From Lysobacterales bacterium CG_4_10_14_3_um_filter_64_11 (GTDB taxonomy: Bacteria; Pseudomonadota; Gammaproteobacteria; Xanthomonadales; Xanthomonadaceae): DNA of 12,704 nucleotides. The stretch covers positions 1 to 12,704 of the forward strand of contig PFJA01000039.1 of assembly GCA_002782905.1 (NCBI GenBank), in the 5' to 3' direction. Each line of letters starts with the position of its first letter. Position 1 is the stretch's first letter. This document shows, piece by piece, positions 6,830 through 12,704 of the stretch. The notes under the pieces were generated by a model. The model was not told where the DNA came from, ran no database searches, and was given only the letters and a program-made list of their open reading frames with translations. The position numbers and the translations under genes were made by a program.

Positions 6830-6877
6830 GCGTGATTCGGGCCTTGCGGCGGCTTCCCGCCCACGCGCGAATGCCAC

Positions 6878-7336
6878 TCACACCTCGTGCACGGTAACAC
6901 CCTTGGCATCGCATACCCGCACCGCCACCGCGATGCCGGCGCGTACGCTCTGGGTGACCACGCAGAAGTTCTCGAACTGGGCGAGGATGCGTTCGAGGTT
7001 CTGGTACTGCGCGGCCGGTTCGGCCAGATGCAGCACCACCTCGGCGCGCGGGATGCGCCAGCGGCCGTCGGCGTCGCGCTCGGTGTGGGCGGTGGCGGTG
7101 GTGCGCAGCGCGCCCGGCTGGTTCTTGAACTTGCGCAGCGCGAACAACAGGCTCGCCGACAGGCAGTTGGCCACCGCTGCCAACAACAAGCGCGACGGAT
7201 TCGGGCCGTGATCCTGGCCCAGTGGCGGCGGTTCGTCGGTAATCAGATCATCGAATGCGCCGCCGTCGAAACGGATGCGGAACTCGTAATCGCCGGTTTG
7301 TTCGAGAGTGATGGCAATCGGTGTGGCTTCGCTCAT
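6878..7336 (-). CDS. OsmC-family peroxiredoxin-like protein
   Basis: A 152-residue cytoplasmic protein. OsmC/Ohr-family proteins are homodimers that reduce organic hydroperoxides, or handle reactive sulfur, with two cysteines. Here Cys58 (AAVANCLSAS) and Cys125 (ENFCVVTQSV) lie in the expected helices, after a beta-rich N-terminal half (IAITLEQTGDYEFRIRF) and GPNPSRLLLAAVANC, the family pattern for the first Cys. The second Cys is followed by VVTQS rather than the CPxS form of Ohr, so it belongs to the wider OsmC/YhfA group. ATG 7336 is preceded by AGGAG at good spacing. The frame stays open to 7459, but that upstream part is repeat DNA, so the longer start is rejected. It stands alone, flanked by REP-rich spacers. 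Confidence 0.88.
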   Translation of the reverse strand: MSEATPIAITLEQTGDYEFRIRFDGGAFDDLITDEPPPLGQDHGPNPSRLLLAAVANCLSASLLFALRKFKNQPGALRTTATAHTERDADGRWRIPRAEVVLHLAEPAAQYQNLERILAQFENFCVVTQSVRAGIAVAVRVCDAKGVTVHEV

Positions 7337-7389
7337 GAGAAAACTCCTGTTGGTAGACACATTCCCAGCGGTGTCAGGGTCCAATGGCA

Positions 7390-7528
7390 CTTCCTTGGCG
7401 TCGTCATGCCAGCCCCCGATTAAAGCATTCGAGGGCAGGCTACCGTTGGCATCCAGCACCTTGTGCTCTTGCTCAATCTCTTGCAGTCACTGGATTCCCG
7501 CCTTCGCGGGAATGACGAACCAAGGAAG
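7390..7528. repeat. Composite inverted-repeat element built from two dispersed hairpins
   Basis: Nested symmetric pairs are visible: CTTCCTTGG (7390-7398) with CCAAGGAAG (7520-7528), CGTCAT (7402-7407) with ATGACG (7512-7517), and ATCCAG (7451-7456) with CTGGAT (7490-7495). Each side therefore reads edge, CGTCAT, stem-loop, ATCCAG. The left unit has a long degenerate loop (GCCCCCGA with TCGAGGGC) and the right unit a tight hairpin. The element fills most of the spacer upstream of the OsmC gene and contains no gene. CCAGCGGTGTC also occurs as a direct repeat at 7365-7375 and 7547-7557, just outside. Confidence 0.65.
7490..7517. repeat. Dispersed hairpin repeat (ATTCCCGC stem)
   Basis: ATTCCCGC (7494-7501) pairs perfectly with GCGGGAAT (7506-7513) around a CTTC loop, bordered by CTGG and GACG. 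Hairpins of this form, with ends CTGGAT and ATGACG, are common dispersed intergenic repeats in many proteobacterial genomes. It lies about 80 bp beyond the RND pump stop codon. It has no T-run, so it could act as an mRNA end-stabiliser rather than an intrinsic terminator. Confidence 0.7.
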
Positions 7529-7562
7529 CTCTGGCCTAAGGAAGTACCAGCGGTGTCGGGAT

Positions 7563-7596
7563 CCCGGATTACACGCTGCGCGCTGATCCGGGCTAC
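7563..7596 (-). repeat. GTAG-headed REP supplying the RND pump stop codon
   Basis: On the minus strand GTAG (7596-7593) heads a hairpin in which ATCCGGG (7586-7592) pairs with CCCGGAT (7563-7569). The TAG of the head, read on the minus strand, is the stop codon of the RND pump gene (7595-7593). It forms a head-to-head inverted pair with the REP at 7620-7651. Confidence 0.8.
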
Positions 7597-10500
7597 GGGA
7601 TGACGCGATCCTCCGCATCGTAGCCCGGGTTAGGCGAAGCCGTAACCCGGGAACGGCAACGCGCCTCCAACATGGCGTAATACAGCAGCGGAATCACGAT
7701 CAAGGTCAGCGCCGTCGCCACCAACAGACCGAAGATCAGCGCAATCGCCAGACCATTGAAGATCGGATCGTCGAGGATGAAGAATGCGCCCAGCATCGCC
7801 GCCAGCGCGGTCAGCACGATCGGCTGCGCACGCACCGAACAGGCCTCGATCACCGCACCTTCCAGCGCCTTGCCGCTGGCCAATGCCTTGTTGATGAAAT
7901 CGACCAGCAGGATCGAGTTGCGCACGATGATCCCGGCCAGCGCGATCATGCCGATCATCGAGGTGGCGGTGAATGGCGCGCCCAGCAGCGCATGGCCGGG
8001 CATCACCCCGATCACCGTCAGCGGAATCGGCGCCATGATTACCAACGGCGCCAGGTAGCTGCGGAACTGCGCCACCACCAGCAGGTAGATCAACAGCAGG
8101 CCAACCGCGTAGGCAATGCCCATGTCGCGGAAGGTTTCGTAAGTGATCTGCCACTCGCCATCCCACTTCACGGCAAACACGTCGCTGCGCTCGGGCGGTG
8201 CGATGAAATGCTGGGCCATGCCATGACCCGCCAATGGCGTAGCGCGCACCTGCCCGACCAGATCGAACATGCCGTACAGCGGGCTGTCGCTGGCACCCGC
8301 TTCATCGCCAGTGACGTACACCACCGGCAGCAGATCCTTGTGCAGAATCGCGCCTTCCCAGCCGACGCGCTGCACCTGTACCAGTTCCGAGAGCGGCACC
8401 AGGCCACCTGCGCCGGTGCGTACGCGCAATGCCAGCAGTGCGTCCATGCTGGCCTGATCGCCGGCCGGCAGACGCAGCCGCACCGGCACCGCGTATTTGG
8501 ACGCACCATCGCGCAGGTAGGTGGCATCAAAGCCGCTCAGTGCCAGTTGCAGGGTCTGCGCAATACTGGCCTGGCTCACGCCCAGATGCGCGGCGCGGGC
8601 GCGATCCACCACCACGATCTCACGCGGCGCATCGGCCTCCATGCTGGTGTCGATATCAACAATGCCCTCGGTAGTGGCGAAGCGCTCGCGCATGGCAGCC
8701 GCGACCGCGCGCGCATCGGCATCGGTTGGCGCGTAGATTTCCGCCACGATCGGCGCCAGCACCGGCGGCCCCGGCGGCACTTCCACCACCTTGACCGAAG
8801 CCCCGACTGTGGCGCCAATTGCCGCGAGAACCGGCCGCACCGCAAGCGCGATGGCGTGGCTCTGGCGGTGGCGCGCGTGCGCATCGAGCAGATTCACCTG
8901 CAAGTCGCCGACGTTGGCGCCGCGGCGCAGGTAATACTGCCGCACCAAGCCGTTGAAGGTCATCGGCGCCGAGGTGCCGGCATAGCCCTGGTAGTCGCGC
9001 ACTTCCGGCACCGCGTCGAGCGCCGTCGCCAGTTGCGCCAGCAGCTTGCTGGTATCCTCCAGCGTGCTGCCCTCGGGCAAGTCCACCATGACCTGAAATT
9101 CGCTCTTGTTGTCGAACGGCAGCATCTTCAACACCACCGCCTGCACCGCCACCAAACCCAGTGCCAGCAGCACCAGCGCGGCCATGCCGGCGAACAGCAG
9201 ATGGCGGCGACGAGCGCCGGCGGTGCTGTCGAGAAACGGCCGCAGCAGGCGTTCGAAGAACTTGGCAACGACTCCGGCAAGTTTGGCCTGACGACTGCCG
9301 TTCGCGTCGGCATGGTCGCCGGTGTCCGCCAGCAAGTGCGCCGAGAGCCACGGCGTCAATACCAGCGCCACCGCCAGCGACAGCAGCATGCCGACGCTCG
9401 CGTTGATCGGGATCGGCCGCATGTACGGCCCCATCAGGCCGCTGACGAAGGCCATCGGCAACAGCGCCGCAATCACGGTGAAGGTAGCCAGAATGGTCGG
9501 CCCACCGACTTCATCCACCGCCGGCGCAATCGCCGCGCGCAGGCTGCTCGCGCCGCTACGCAAGTGGCGGTGAATGTTCTCGACCACCACGATGGCATCG
9601 TCCACCAGAATGCCGATCGCGAAGATCAGCGCAAACAGCGACACCCGGTTCAGGGTGAAGCCCATCGCCCACGAGGCGAACAGGGTCAGCGCCAGTGTCA
9701 CCACCACGGCGGTGCCGACAATCACTGCCTCGCGCCAGCCCAGCGCCGCCAGTACCAGCAGCACTACCGCCGAGGTAGCGAAGATCAGCTTGTGGATCAG
9801 CTTCTCGGCCTTGGCGGTGGCGGTCTGCCCGTAATCGCGGGTGATCGTGTACTGCACGCCTTGCGGGATCAGGCTGCCGTGCAGCGCCTGCATCCGCTGT
9901 GCAATGGCAACGGTGATGTCGGCGGCGTTGCGGCCCGGCTGCTTGGCGATCGCCAGGGTCACTGCCGGGGCAATCCCGGCCGGGCCGACACGCTTCGCCG
10001 GCGCGCCGTGCCAGACATATTGCGTGGGCAAATCGGCGCCGCGCGTCACCTGTGCCACGTCGGTGAGGTACACCGGCTTGCCCTGATGCAGGCCAATCAC
10101 CAACTCCGCGACGGCATCGGCGTCAGCGAGAAAGGTGCCAGCGGTCACCGGCACCACGCCCTCGCCAGCGATGCGCTCGCCGGCCTGGGTAACGACGTTG
10201 GCAGCACGCAGTGCACTCACCAGGTCCTCGCTGACCAACCCATAAGCCGCCAGCCGTGCCGCATCGAGTTGCACCAGCAGCGCGCGATCGGGCGCACCGA
10301 GGGTGTAGACGTCGCGGGTGCCGGGCACGCGCTTGAGCTCGGTCTCCAGCGTGTGCGCCACTTCCGCCAGTTCGGTGGCACCGCGTTCGCCGTCCTCGGT
10401 CCACAAGGTCAATGCCATTACCGGCACGTCATCGATGCCCATCGGTTGCAGCAGCGGCTGGCCGACGCCAAGCCCGGCCGGCGCCCAGTCAGCGTTGGCA

Positions 10501-10859
10501 TAGACCTGGTTGTACAGCCGCACGATCGCGCTCTGGCGCGGCACGCCCACCTGAAATTCGACGGTGAGCACCGCCACACCGGGGCGGCTCGCCGAATAGA
10601 CATGGCGTACGCCGTCGATTTCCGAGAGCACCTGTTCCAGTGGATAACTGACCAGATTCTCCACGTCCTCGACGCTGGCGCCGGGAAACGGCACGGTCAC
10701 GTTGGCCATGGTCACATCGATCTGTGGTTCTTCCTCGCGTGGTGTTACCGACACCGCCGCCAAACCCAGCAGCAAGCCGGCCAGTGCCAGCACTGGCGTC
10801 AGTGGGTTGCCCTGAAACGCCTTGGCGATGCGACCGGAAAAGCCGAGCCGGTCAGTCAT
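7593..10859 (-). CDS. RND efflux pump inner-membrane subunit (HAE1/AcrB family)
   Basis: A 1088-residue proton-driven pump. TM1 is at about 18-37. The porter-domain start REEEPQIDVTMANVTVPFPGASVEDVE fits the subgroup whose members read EEDPQI. TM4 carries the adjacent acids Asp420-Asp421 (GILVDDAIVVVEN), as in AcrB Asp407/408 and unlike metal-type CusA, which favours organic-compound efflux over Cu/Ag. TM5-6 (ILATFTVIAALLPMAFVSG), the second porter repeat and the C-terminal TM7-12 bundle follow (LLLIYLLVVAQFRSYLAPLVIM, GIIVRNSILLVDF). ATG 10859 overlaps the adaptor stop by 8 bp (ATGACTGA). The frame extends upstream to 10901 inside the adaptor gene, which is rejected. The C-terminus is odd: residues after about 1069 are encoded by a REP, and TAG comes from a second REP. 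A TolC-type partner is absent here. Confidence 0.94.
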   Translation of the reverse strand: MTDRLGFSGRIAKAFQGNPLTPVLALAGLLLGLAAVSVTPREEEPQIDVTMANVTVPFPGASVEDVENLVSYPLEQVLSEIDGVRHVYSASRPGVAVLTVEFQVGVPRQSAIVRLYNQVYANADWAPAGLGVGQPLLQPMGIDDVPVMALTLWTEDGERGATELAEVAHTLETELKRVPGTRDVYTLGAPDRALLVQLDAARLAAYGLVSEDLVSALRAANVVTQAGERIAGEGVVPVTAGTFLADADAVAELVIGLHQGKPVYLTDVAQVTRGADLPTQYVWHGAPAKRVGPAGIAPAVTLAIAKQPGRNAADITVAIAQRMQALHGSLIPQGVQYTITRDYGQTATAKAEKLIHKLIFATSAVVLLVLAALGWREAVIVGTAVVVTLALTLFASWAMGFTLNRVSLFALIFAIGILVDDAIVVVENIHRHLRSGASSLRAAIAPAVDEVGGPTILATFTVIAALLPMAFVSGLMGPYMRPIPINASVGMLLSLAVALVLTPWLSAHLLADTGDHADANGSRQAKLAGVVAKFFERLLRPFLDSTAGARRRHLLFAGMAALVLLALGLVAVQAVVLKMLPFDNKSEFQVMVDLPEGSTLEDTSKLLAQLATALDAVPEVRDYQGYAGTSAPMTFNGLVRQYYLRRGANVGDLQVNLLDAHARHRQSHAIALAVRPVLAAIGATVGASVKVVEVPPGPPVLAPIVAEIYAPTDADARAVAAAMRERFATTEGIVDIDTSMEADAPREIVVVDRARAAHLGVSQASIAQTLQLALSGFDATYLRDGASKYAVPVRLRLPAGDQASMDALLALRVRTGAGGLVPLSELVQVQRVGWEGAILHKDLLPVVYVTGDEAGASDSPLYGMFDLVGQVRATPLAGHGMAQHFIAPPERSDVFAVKWDGEWQITYETFRDMGIAYAVGLLLIYLLVVAQFRSYLAPLVIMAPIPLTVIGVMPGHALLGAPFTATSMIGMIALAGIIVRNSILLVDFINKALASGKALEGAVIEACSVRAQPIVLTALAAMLGAFFILDDPIFNGLAIALIFGLLVATALTLIVIPLLYYAMLEARCRSRVTASPNPGYDAEDRVIP
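7620..7651 (+). repeat. GTAG-headed REP inside the 3' end of the RND pump gene
   Basis: GTAG (7620-7623) is followed by a perfect 9-bp stem, CCCGGGTTA (7624-7632) with TAACCCGGG (7643-7651), and an inner GGC/GCC pair around GAA. Read on the minus strand it encodes S-R-V-T-A-S-P-N-P-G-Y near the C-terminus of the pump. REPs are normally intergenic, so its position inside an open frame is unusual. Confidence 0.85.
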
Positions 10860-11919
10860 CGGCCGGCTCCCGCAATGCCGCCAGCGCCAGGCGCGCGGCA
10901 TTGGGATCGAGCGCGATGCGTTCGCCCGTGCTCAACCCGGCCAGCACTTCCACCCGCTCGCCAAAACGATGGCCCAAGCGCAGTTGCCGCAACTGCGGCC
11001 CGTGTTCGCCCAGCACGTAAACACCGGCGATCTCGCTGCGCCGCACCAACGCGCTCAACGGCACCAGCAGGCGCTCAGCCACACCGATCACGAAGGCTGC
11101 CTTCACGGTCATGCCCGGATGCAGGCCGGTTTCGGCATCCGGCAACTCCAGGCGCACCTTGAAACTGTGGCTGGCCGGATCGGCGAACGGAAACACCACC
11201 ATGCGCGCGGCGGCCAGGCGCTGGCCATCGGCCAGCAGCACCGACGCCTTGCCGTGTTCGCGCACCGCCAACATGTCGCTTTGCGGAATCTCCACATTCA
11301 CCCGCAACTGATTGAGCGACAGCCCGGACACCAACGGCTGGCCCGGCCGCACCGTTTCACCCAATTCGACATGGCGCTGGGTAAGGATGCCCGAATACGG
11401 GGCGCGGATGACGGTGTAATCGACCTGTTCGCCGGCCTCGCGAACGGCGGCTCGCGCCGACTCCAGCGCTGCACGCGCGGCGTCGCGCTGCGCAGTAGCC
11501 TGATCGAGCTGCGCCCTGGCCACCAATTTCTTCTCAAACACCTCGGCGATGCGGCGGTAGTTGGCCTCGGCCTCGGTTGCGGCCGCCTGCGCCGCCGCCA
11601 GCGCAGCCTGAGCGCGGCGTTGCCCGGATTGCTGCTCCACCGCGGTAAAGCGCACCACCACGGCACCGGCCGGCACGTAATCGTTGACATCGTAAGGTAG
11701 CTCCAGCACGCGACCGCCGGTCTGTGCCGACAGCGTGGCCTGGTTGATCGCCTCGACCACGCCATCCCAGACCCGCTCGCGCAGCGCGCTTTCCGGTTGC
11801 AGCGTCAACGCCGCCAACTCAGGCGTTGCCCGCGCCGCTGGCGCTTCCGGCGCGCCAGCGCTGCACGCGACCAGCGTCGCAGCCCACAGCGGGCCGAGCA
11901 GACTGCGCCATGTGTTCAT
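10852..11919 (-). CDS. RND periplasmic adaptor lipoprotein (AcrA/MexA family)
   Basis: A 355-residue membrane-fusion protein. The N-terminus MNTWRSLLGPLWAATLVAC ends in the lipobox LVAC with Cys19, so it is a lipoprotein anchored to the inner-membrane outer face. Domains follow the AcrA order: first lipoyl half (SAQTGGRVLELPYDVND, about 64-90), an Ala/Arg/Glu-rich coiled-coil hairpin (about 93-165), the second lipoyl half (IRAPYSGILTQRHVELGE, about 171-188), beta-barrel (about 205-280) and membrane-proximal domain (VPLSALVRR onward). It joins the RND pump to an outer-membrane channel. ATG 11919 overlaps the stop of the upstream small membrane protein by 4 bp (ATGA), and its own stop lies within the pump start, so all three genes are translationally coupled. 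The frame extends to 12147 but would lose the lipobox start, so the shorter form is taken. Confidence 0.93.
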   Translation of the reverse strand: MNTWRSLLGPLWAATLVACSAGAPEAPAARATPELAALTLQPESALRERVWDGVVEAINQATLSAQTGGRVLELPYDVNDYVPAGAVVVRFTAVEQQSGQRRAQAALAAAQAAATEAEANYRRIAEVFEKKLVARAQLDQATAQRDAARAALESARAAVREAGEQVDYTVIRAPYSGILTQRHVELGETVRPGQPLVSGLSLNQLRVNVEIPQSDMLAVREHGKASVLLADGQRLAAARMVVFPFADPASHSFKVRLELPDAETGLHPGMTVKAAFVIGVAERLLVPLSALVRRSEIAGVYVLGEHGPQLRQLRLGHRFGERVEVLAGLSTGERIALDPNAARLALAALREPADD

Positions 11920-12119
11920 CGGAAGGCATTGCCTGGCTTGCAGCCCAGCGCCGCGAACAGCTTTGCCGCCGGACAGAACCCGGTAAACGCCGCTTGCAGC
12001 AGATTGAGACCGACAAACACCGTCAGCAGCAACCACCACGCTGAAACAAAGTGTGCCAGCACCACGCTGAGCAACACCACCACACCGGCAAATGCCAGCA
12101 CCGCACGATCGATGTTCAT
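11916..12119 (-). CDS. YgaP-like two-helix membrane protein (DUF2892 type)
   Basis: A 67-residue inner-membrane protein. It has two hydrophobic helices (about 6-23 and 27-46) after the short head MNIDRAV, then the family-typical GFCPAAKLFAALGCKPG with Cys49 and Cys60. This pattern is that of the YgaP-like transmembrane domain (DUF2892), which in E. coli YgaP is fused behind a rhodanese domain and is thought to handle thiocyanate or sulfur species. GGGAG is 7 bases before ATG 12119. The TGA overlaps the adaptor ATG as ATGA, making it the first gene of the RND operon. Its missing rhodanese half is encoded divergently at 12455. A role beside the pump in sulfur-compound handling is inference. Confidence 0.85.
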   Translation of the reverse strand: MNIDRAVLAFAGVVVLLSVVLAHFVSAWWLLLTVFVGLNLLQAAFTGFCPAAKLFAALGCKPGNAFR

Positions 12120-12396
12120 GACGAACTCCCGTTGCATTGCAAATCAACTACCGCCACCGCTCAGGGCTTCGGCCACCCGCGACCGGACGACTTGAGCGTG
12201 CCCTTGTCATACACCAGCGGCTGGCTACCGGTATTGATCTTGCGCAAGTCATGGTGCTCAAACGCCACCGGTAGCGCGCATCGCGGTCAACTGCCGCCGC
12301 CCTTCGTCTCGAACCCGAAAATGCGGCCACAAACTGGCGTGCTTCCGCCACCATCAACCCGGCGCAACAGCCGTTCAGATAAATTCTCTAATTTAG
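12120..12396. other. Spacer with no intact gene between RND operon and rhodanese gene
   Basis: I see no intact gene here. On the minus strand, just upstream of the small membrane-protein gene, one frame reads protein-like for about 40 codons and ends in TGA at 12163-12161, with segments such as FEHHDLRKINTG and GTLKSSGRGWPKP. The same frame is interrupted by a stop further upstream. No start codon with a ribosome site fits. It may be a gene remnant or chance coding-like sequence. The region must also carry the promoter of the leftward operon, which I cannot locate. Confidence 0.4.
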
Positions 12397-12425
12397 TTGT
12401 AGCTTAATTACAAATCTCGTATGAT
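12397..12425 (+). promoter_or_regulatory. Sigma70-type promoter with operator-like dyad for the rhodanese gene
   Basis: TTGTAG (12397-12402) and TATGAT (12420-12425) are separated by 17 bp, close to the consensus -35 and -10. The dyad TTGTA (12397-12401) with TACAA (12409-12413) overlaps the -35 and spacer, where a repressor would block polymerase. The segment 12378-12425 is strikingly AT-rich against the GC-rich surroundings. ArsR-type regulators of sulfur-responsive rhodanese operons bind AT-rich dyads in such positions, but no regulator gene is in the window and the identity of the binder is unknown. Confidence 0.7.
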
Positions 12426-12454
12426 GTCAAGCGACAATTCCAAGGAAACCCGCC

Positions 12455-12704
12455 ATGTCTCTCACCGCCCAGCAACTGGTTGCACAAGCCCGAGCCGCCA
12501 TCAGCGAAATCGATGGCGAACGCCTGCGCACGCTGCAAGCCGCTGGCGCGCCCGTGATCGATGTCCGTGAGCCCAGCGAATACGCCGCCGGCCATATTGC
12601 CGGCGCCGTCAACATCCCGCGCGGGGTGCTCGAGTTCGAGGTCGATGGGCACCCGGCCGTGAACTGCCGCACCGACCCCGCATTGGCTCATCGCGAGCAG
12701 CCCG
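12455..12704 (+). CDS. Rhodanese-domain protein, 3' truncated by window edge
   Basis: The first 83 residues of a sulfurtransferase-fold protein. ATG 12455 has AAGGA (12442-12446) 8 bases upstream and the promoter at 12397-12425. After an N-terminal helix (MSLTAQQLVAQARAAISEID) comes the rhodanese signature PVIDVREPSEYAAGHIAGAVNIPRGVLEF (split here at residues 33-44 and 45-61). The DxRExxEY and GHIxGAxNIP motifs are those of single-domain rhodaneses. The active-site Cys loop should follow shortly beyond the window end, so catalytic competence cannot be judged; Cys71 (VNCRTD) lies too early to be that loop with any certainty. Rhodaneses move sulfane sulfur between thiosulfate or persulfides and thiols. 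It is divergent from the YgaP-like/RND operon. Confidence 0.9.
   Translation, partial: MSLTAQQLVAQARAAISEIDGERLRTLQAAGAPVIDVREPSEYAAGHIAGAVNIPRGVLEFEVDGHPAVNCRTDPALAHREQP

Noticed and set aside
7337..7459. Upstream extension of the OsmC protein
   Set aside because: It is encoded by repeat DNA, while ATG 7336 has a clear AGGAG site.
6436..7651. CRISPR-like array from the several hairpins and repeats
   Set aside because: Repeat units differ in sequence and spacing; the tandem part is an in-frame protein repeat and the rest are REPs. No cas genes are present.
7593..10859. Heavy-metal (CusA-type) RND pump
   Set aside because: TM4 carries the adjacent Asp-Asp pair of HAE1-type pumps rather than the single Asp arrangement of CusA. 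Metal export is not excluded but is not favoured.
7992..11162. A plus-strand open frame of 1056 codons antisense to the RND pump and adaptor
   Set aside because: It runs opposite two well-supported genes, is His/Arg/Gln-rich as expected from the complement of GC-rich codons, and shows no domain or plausible start.

Overview
The window is about 12.7 kb of GC-rich DNA, densely coding, with codon usage and gene families of a Gram-negative proteobacterium. Two tripartite envelope pumps, an EnvZ/OmpR-type two-component pair, a secreted S1/P1-type nuclease and several GTAG-headed palindromic repeats (REPs) together suggest a gammaproteobacterium of the Lysobacterales/Xanthomonadales type. That placement is an inference from gene content and repeats; no marker gene such as rRNA is present.

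Left block (1-6591). A plus-strand S1/P1 nuclease, cut by the window edge, ends 5 bp from the tail of a minus-strand cluster. In transcription order the cluster is an OmpR-family response regulator (5982-5263), a sensor kinase (5266-3968), a 244-bp gap, a membrane-anchored HlyD-type adaptor (3723-2569), a DevC/MacB-type ABC permease (2572-1367) and its ATPase (1365-655). Regulator/kinase and adaptor/permease are joined by 4-bp ATGA/GTGA overlaps. The adaptor-permease-ATPase order is that of DevBCA exporters. Divergent from the regulator is a small secreted protein (6154-6591) with CpxP/Spy-like LTxxQ-type helical motifs and a 14-residue tandem repeat. This layout resembles cpxRA-cpxP.

Middle (6592-7651). 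An OsmC-family peroxide/thiol protein (7336-6878) sits between two repeat-rich spacers. The spacers hold two inverted pairs of GTAG REPs and a roughly 140-bp composite inverted repeat built from a dispersed hairpin family. One REP pair has run into the 3' end of the RND pump gene, so it supplies the last residues and the stop codon of that protein.

Right block (7593-12704). A minus-strand, translationally coupled operon encodes a YgaP-like two-helix membrane protein (DUF2892 type), a lipoprotein periplasmic adaptor and an RND inner-membrane pump of the proton-driven HAE1 type. Divergent from it, behind a strong AT-rich promoter with an operator-like dyad, starts a rhodanese-domain protein cut by the window end. 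The two halves of an E. coli YgaP-like protein (rhodanese and membrane part) are therefore split across a divergent promoter region, and one half is tied to a drug-type efflux pump. No outer-membrane TolC-type gene lies in the window, so both pumps would need one encoded elsewhere.
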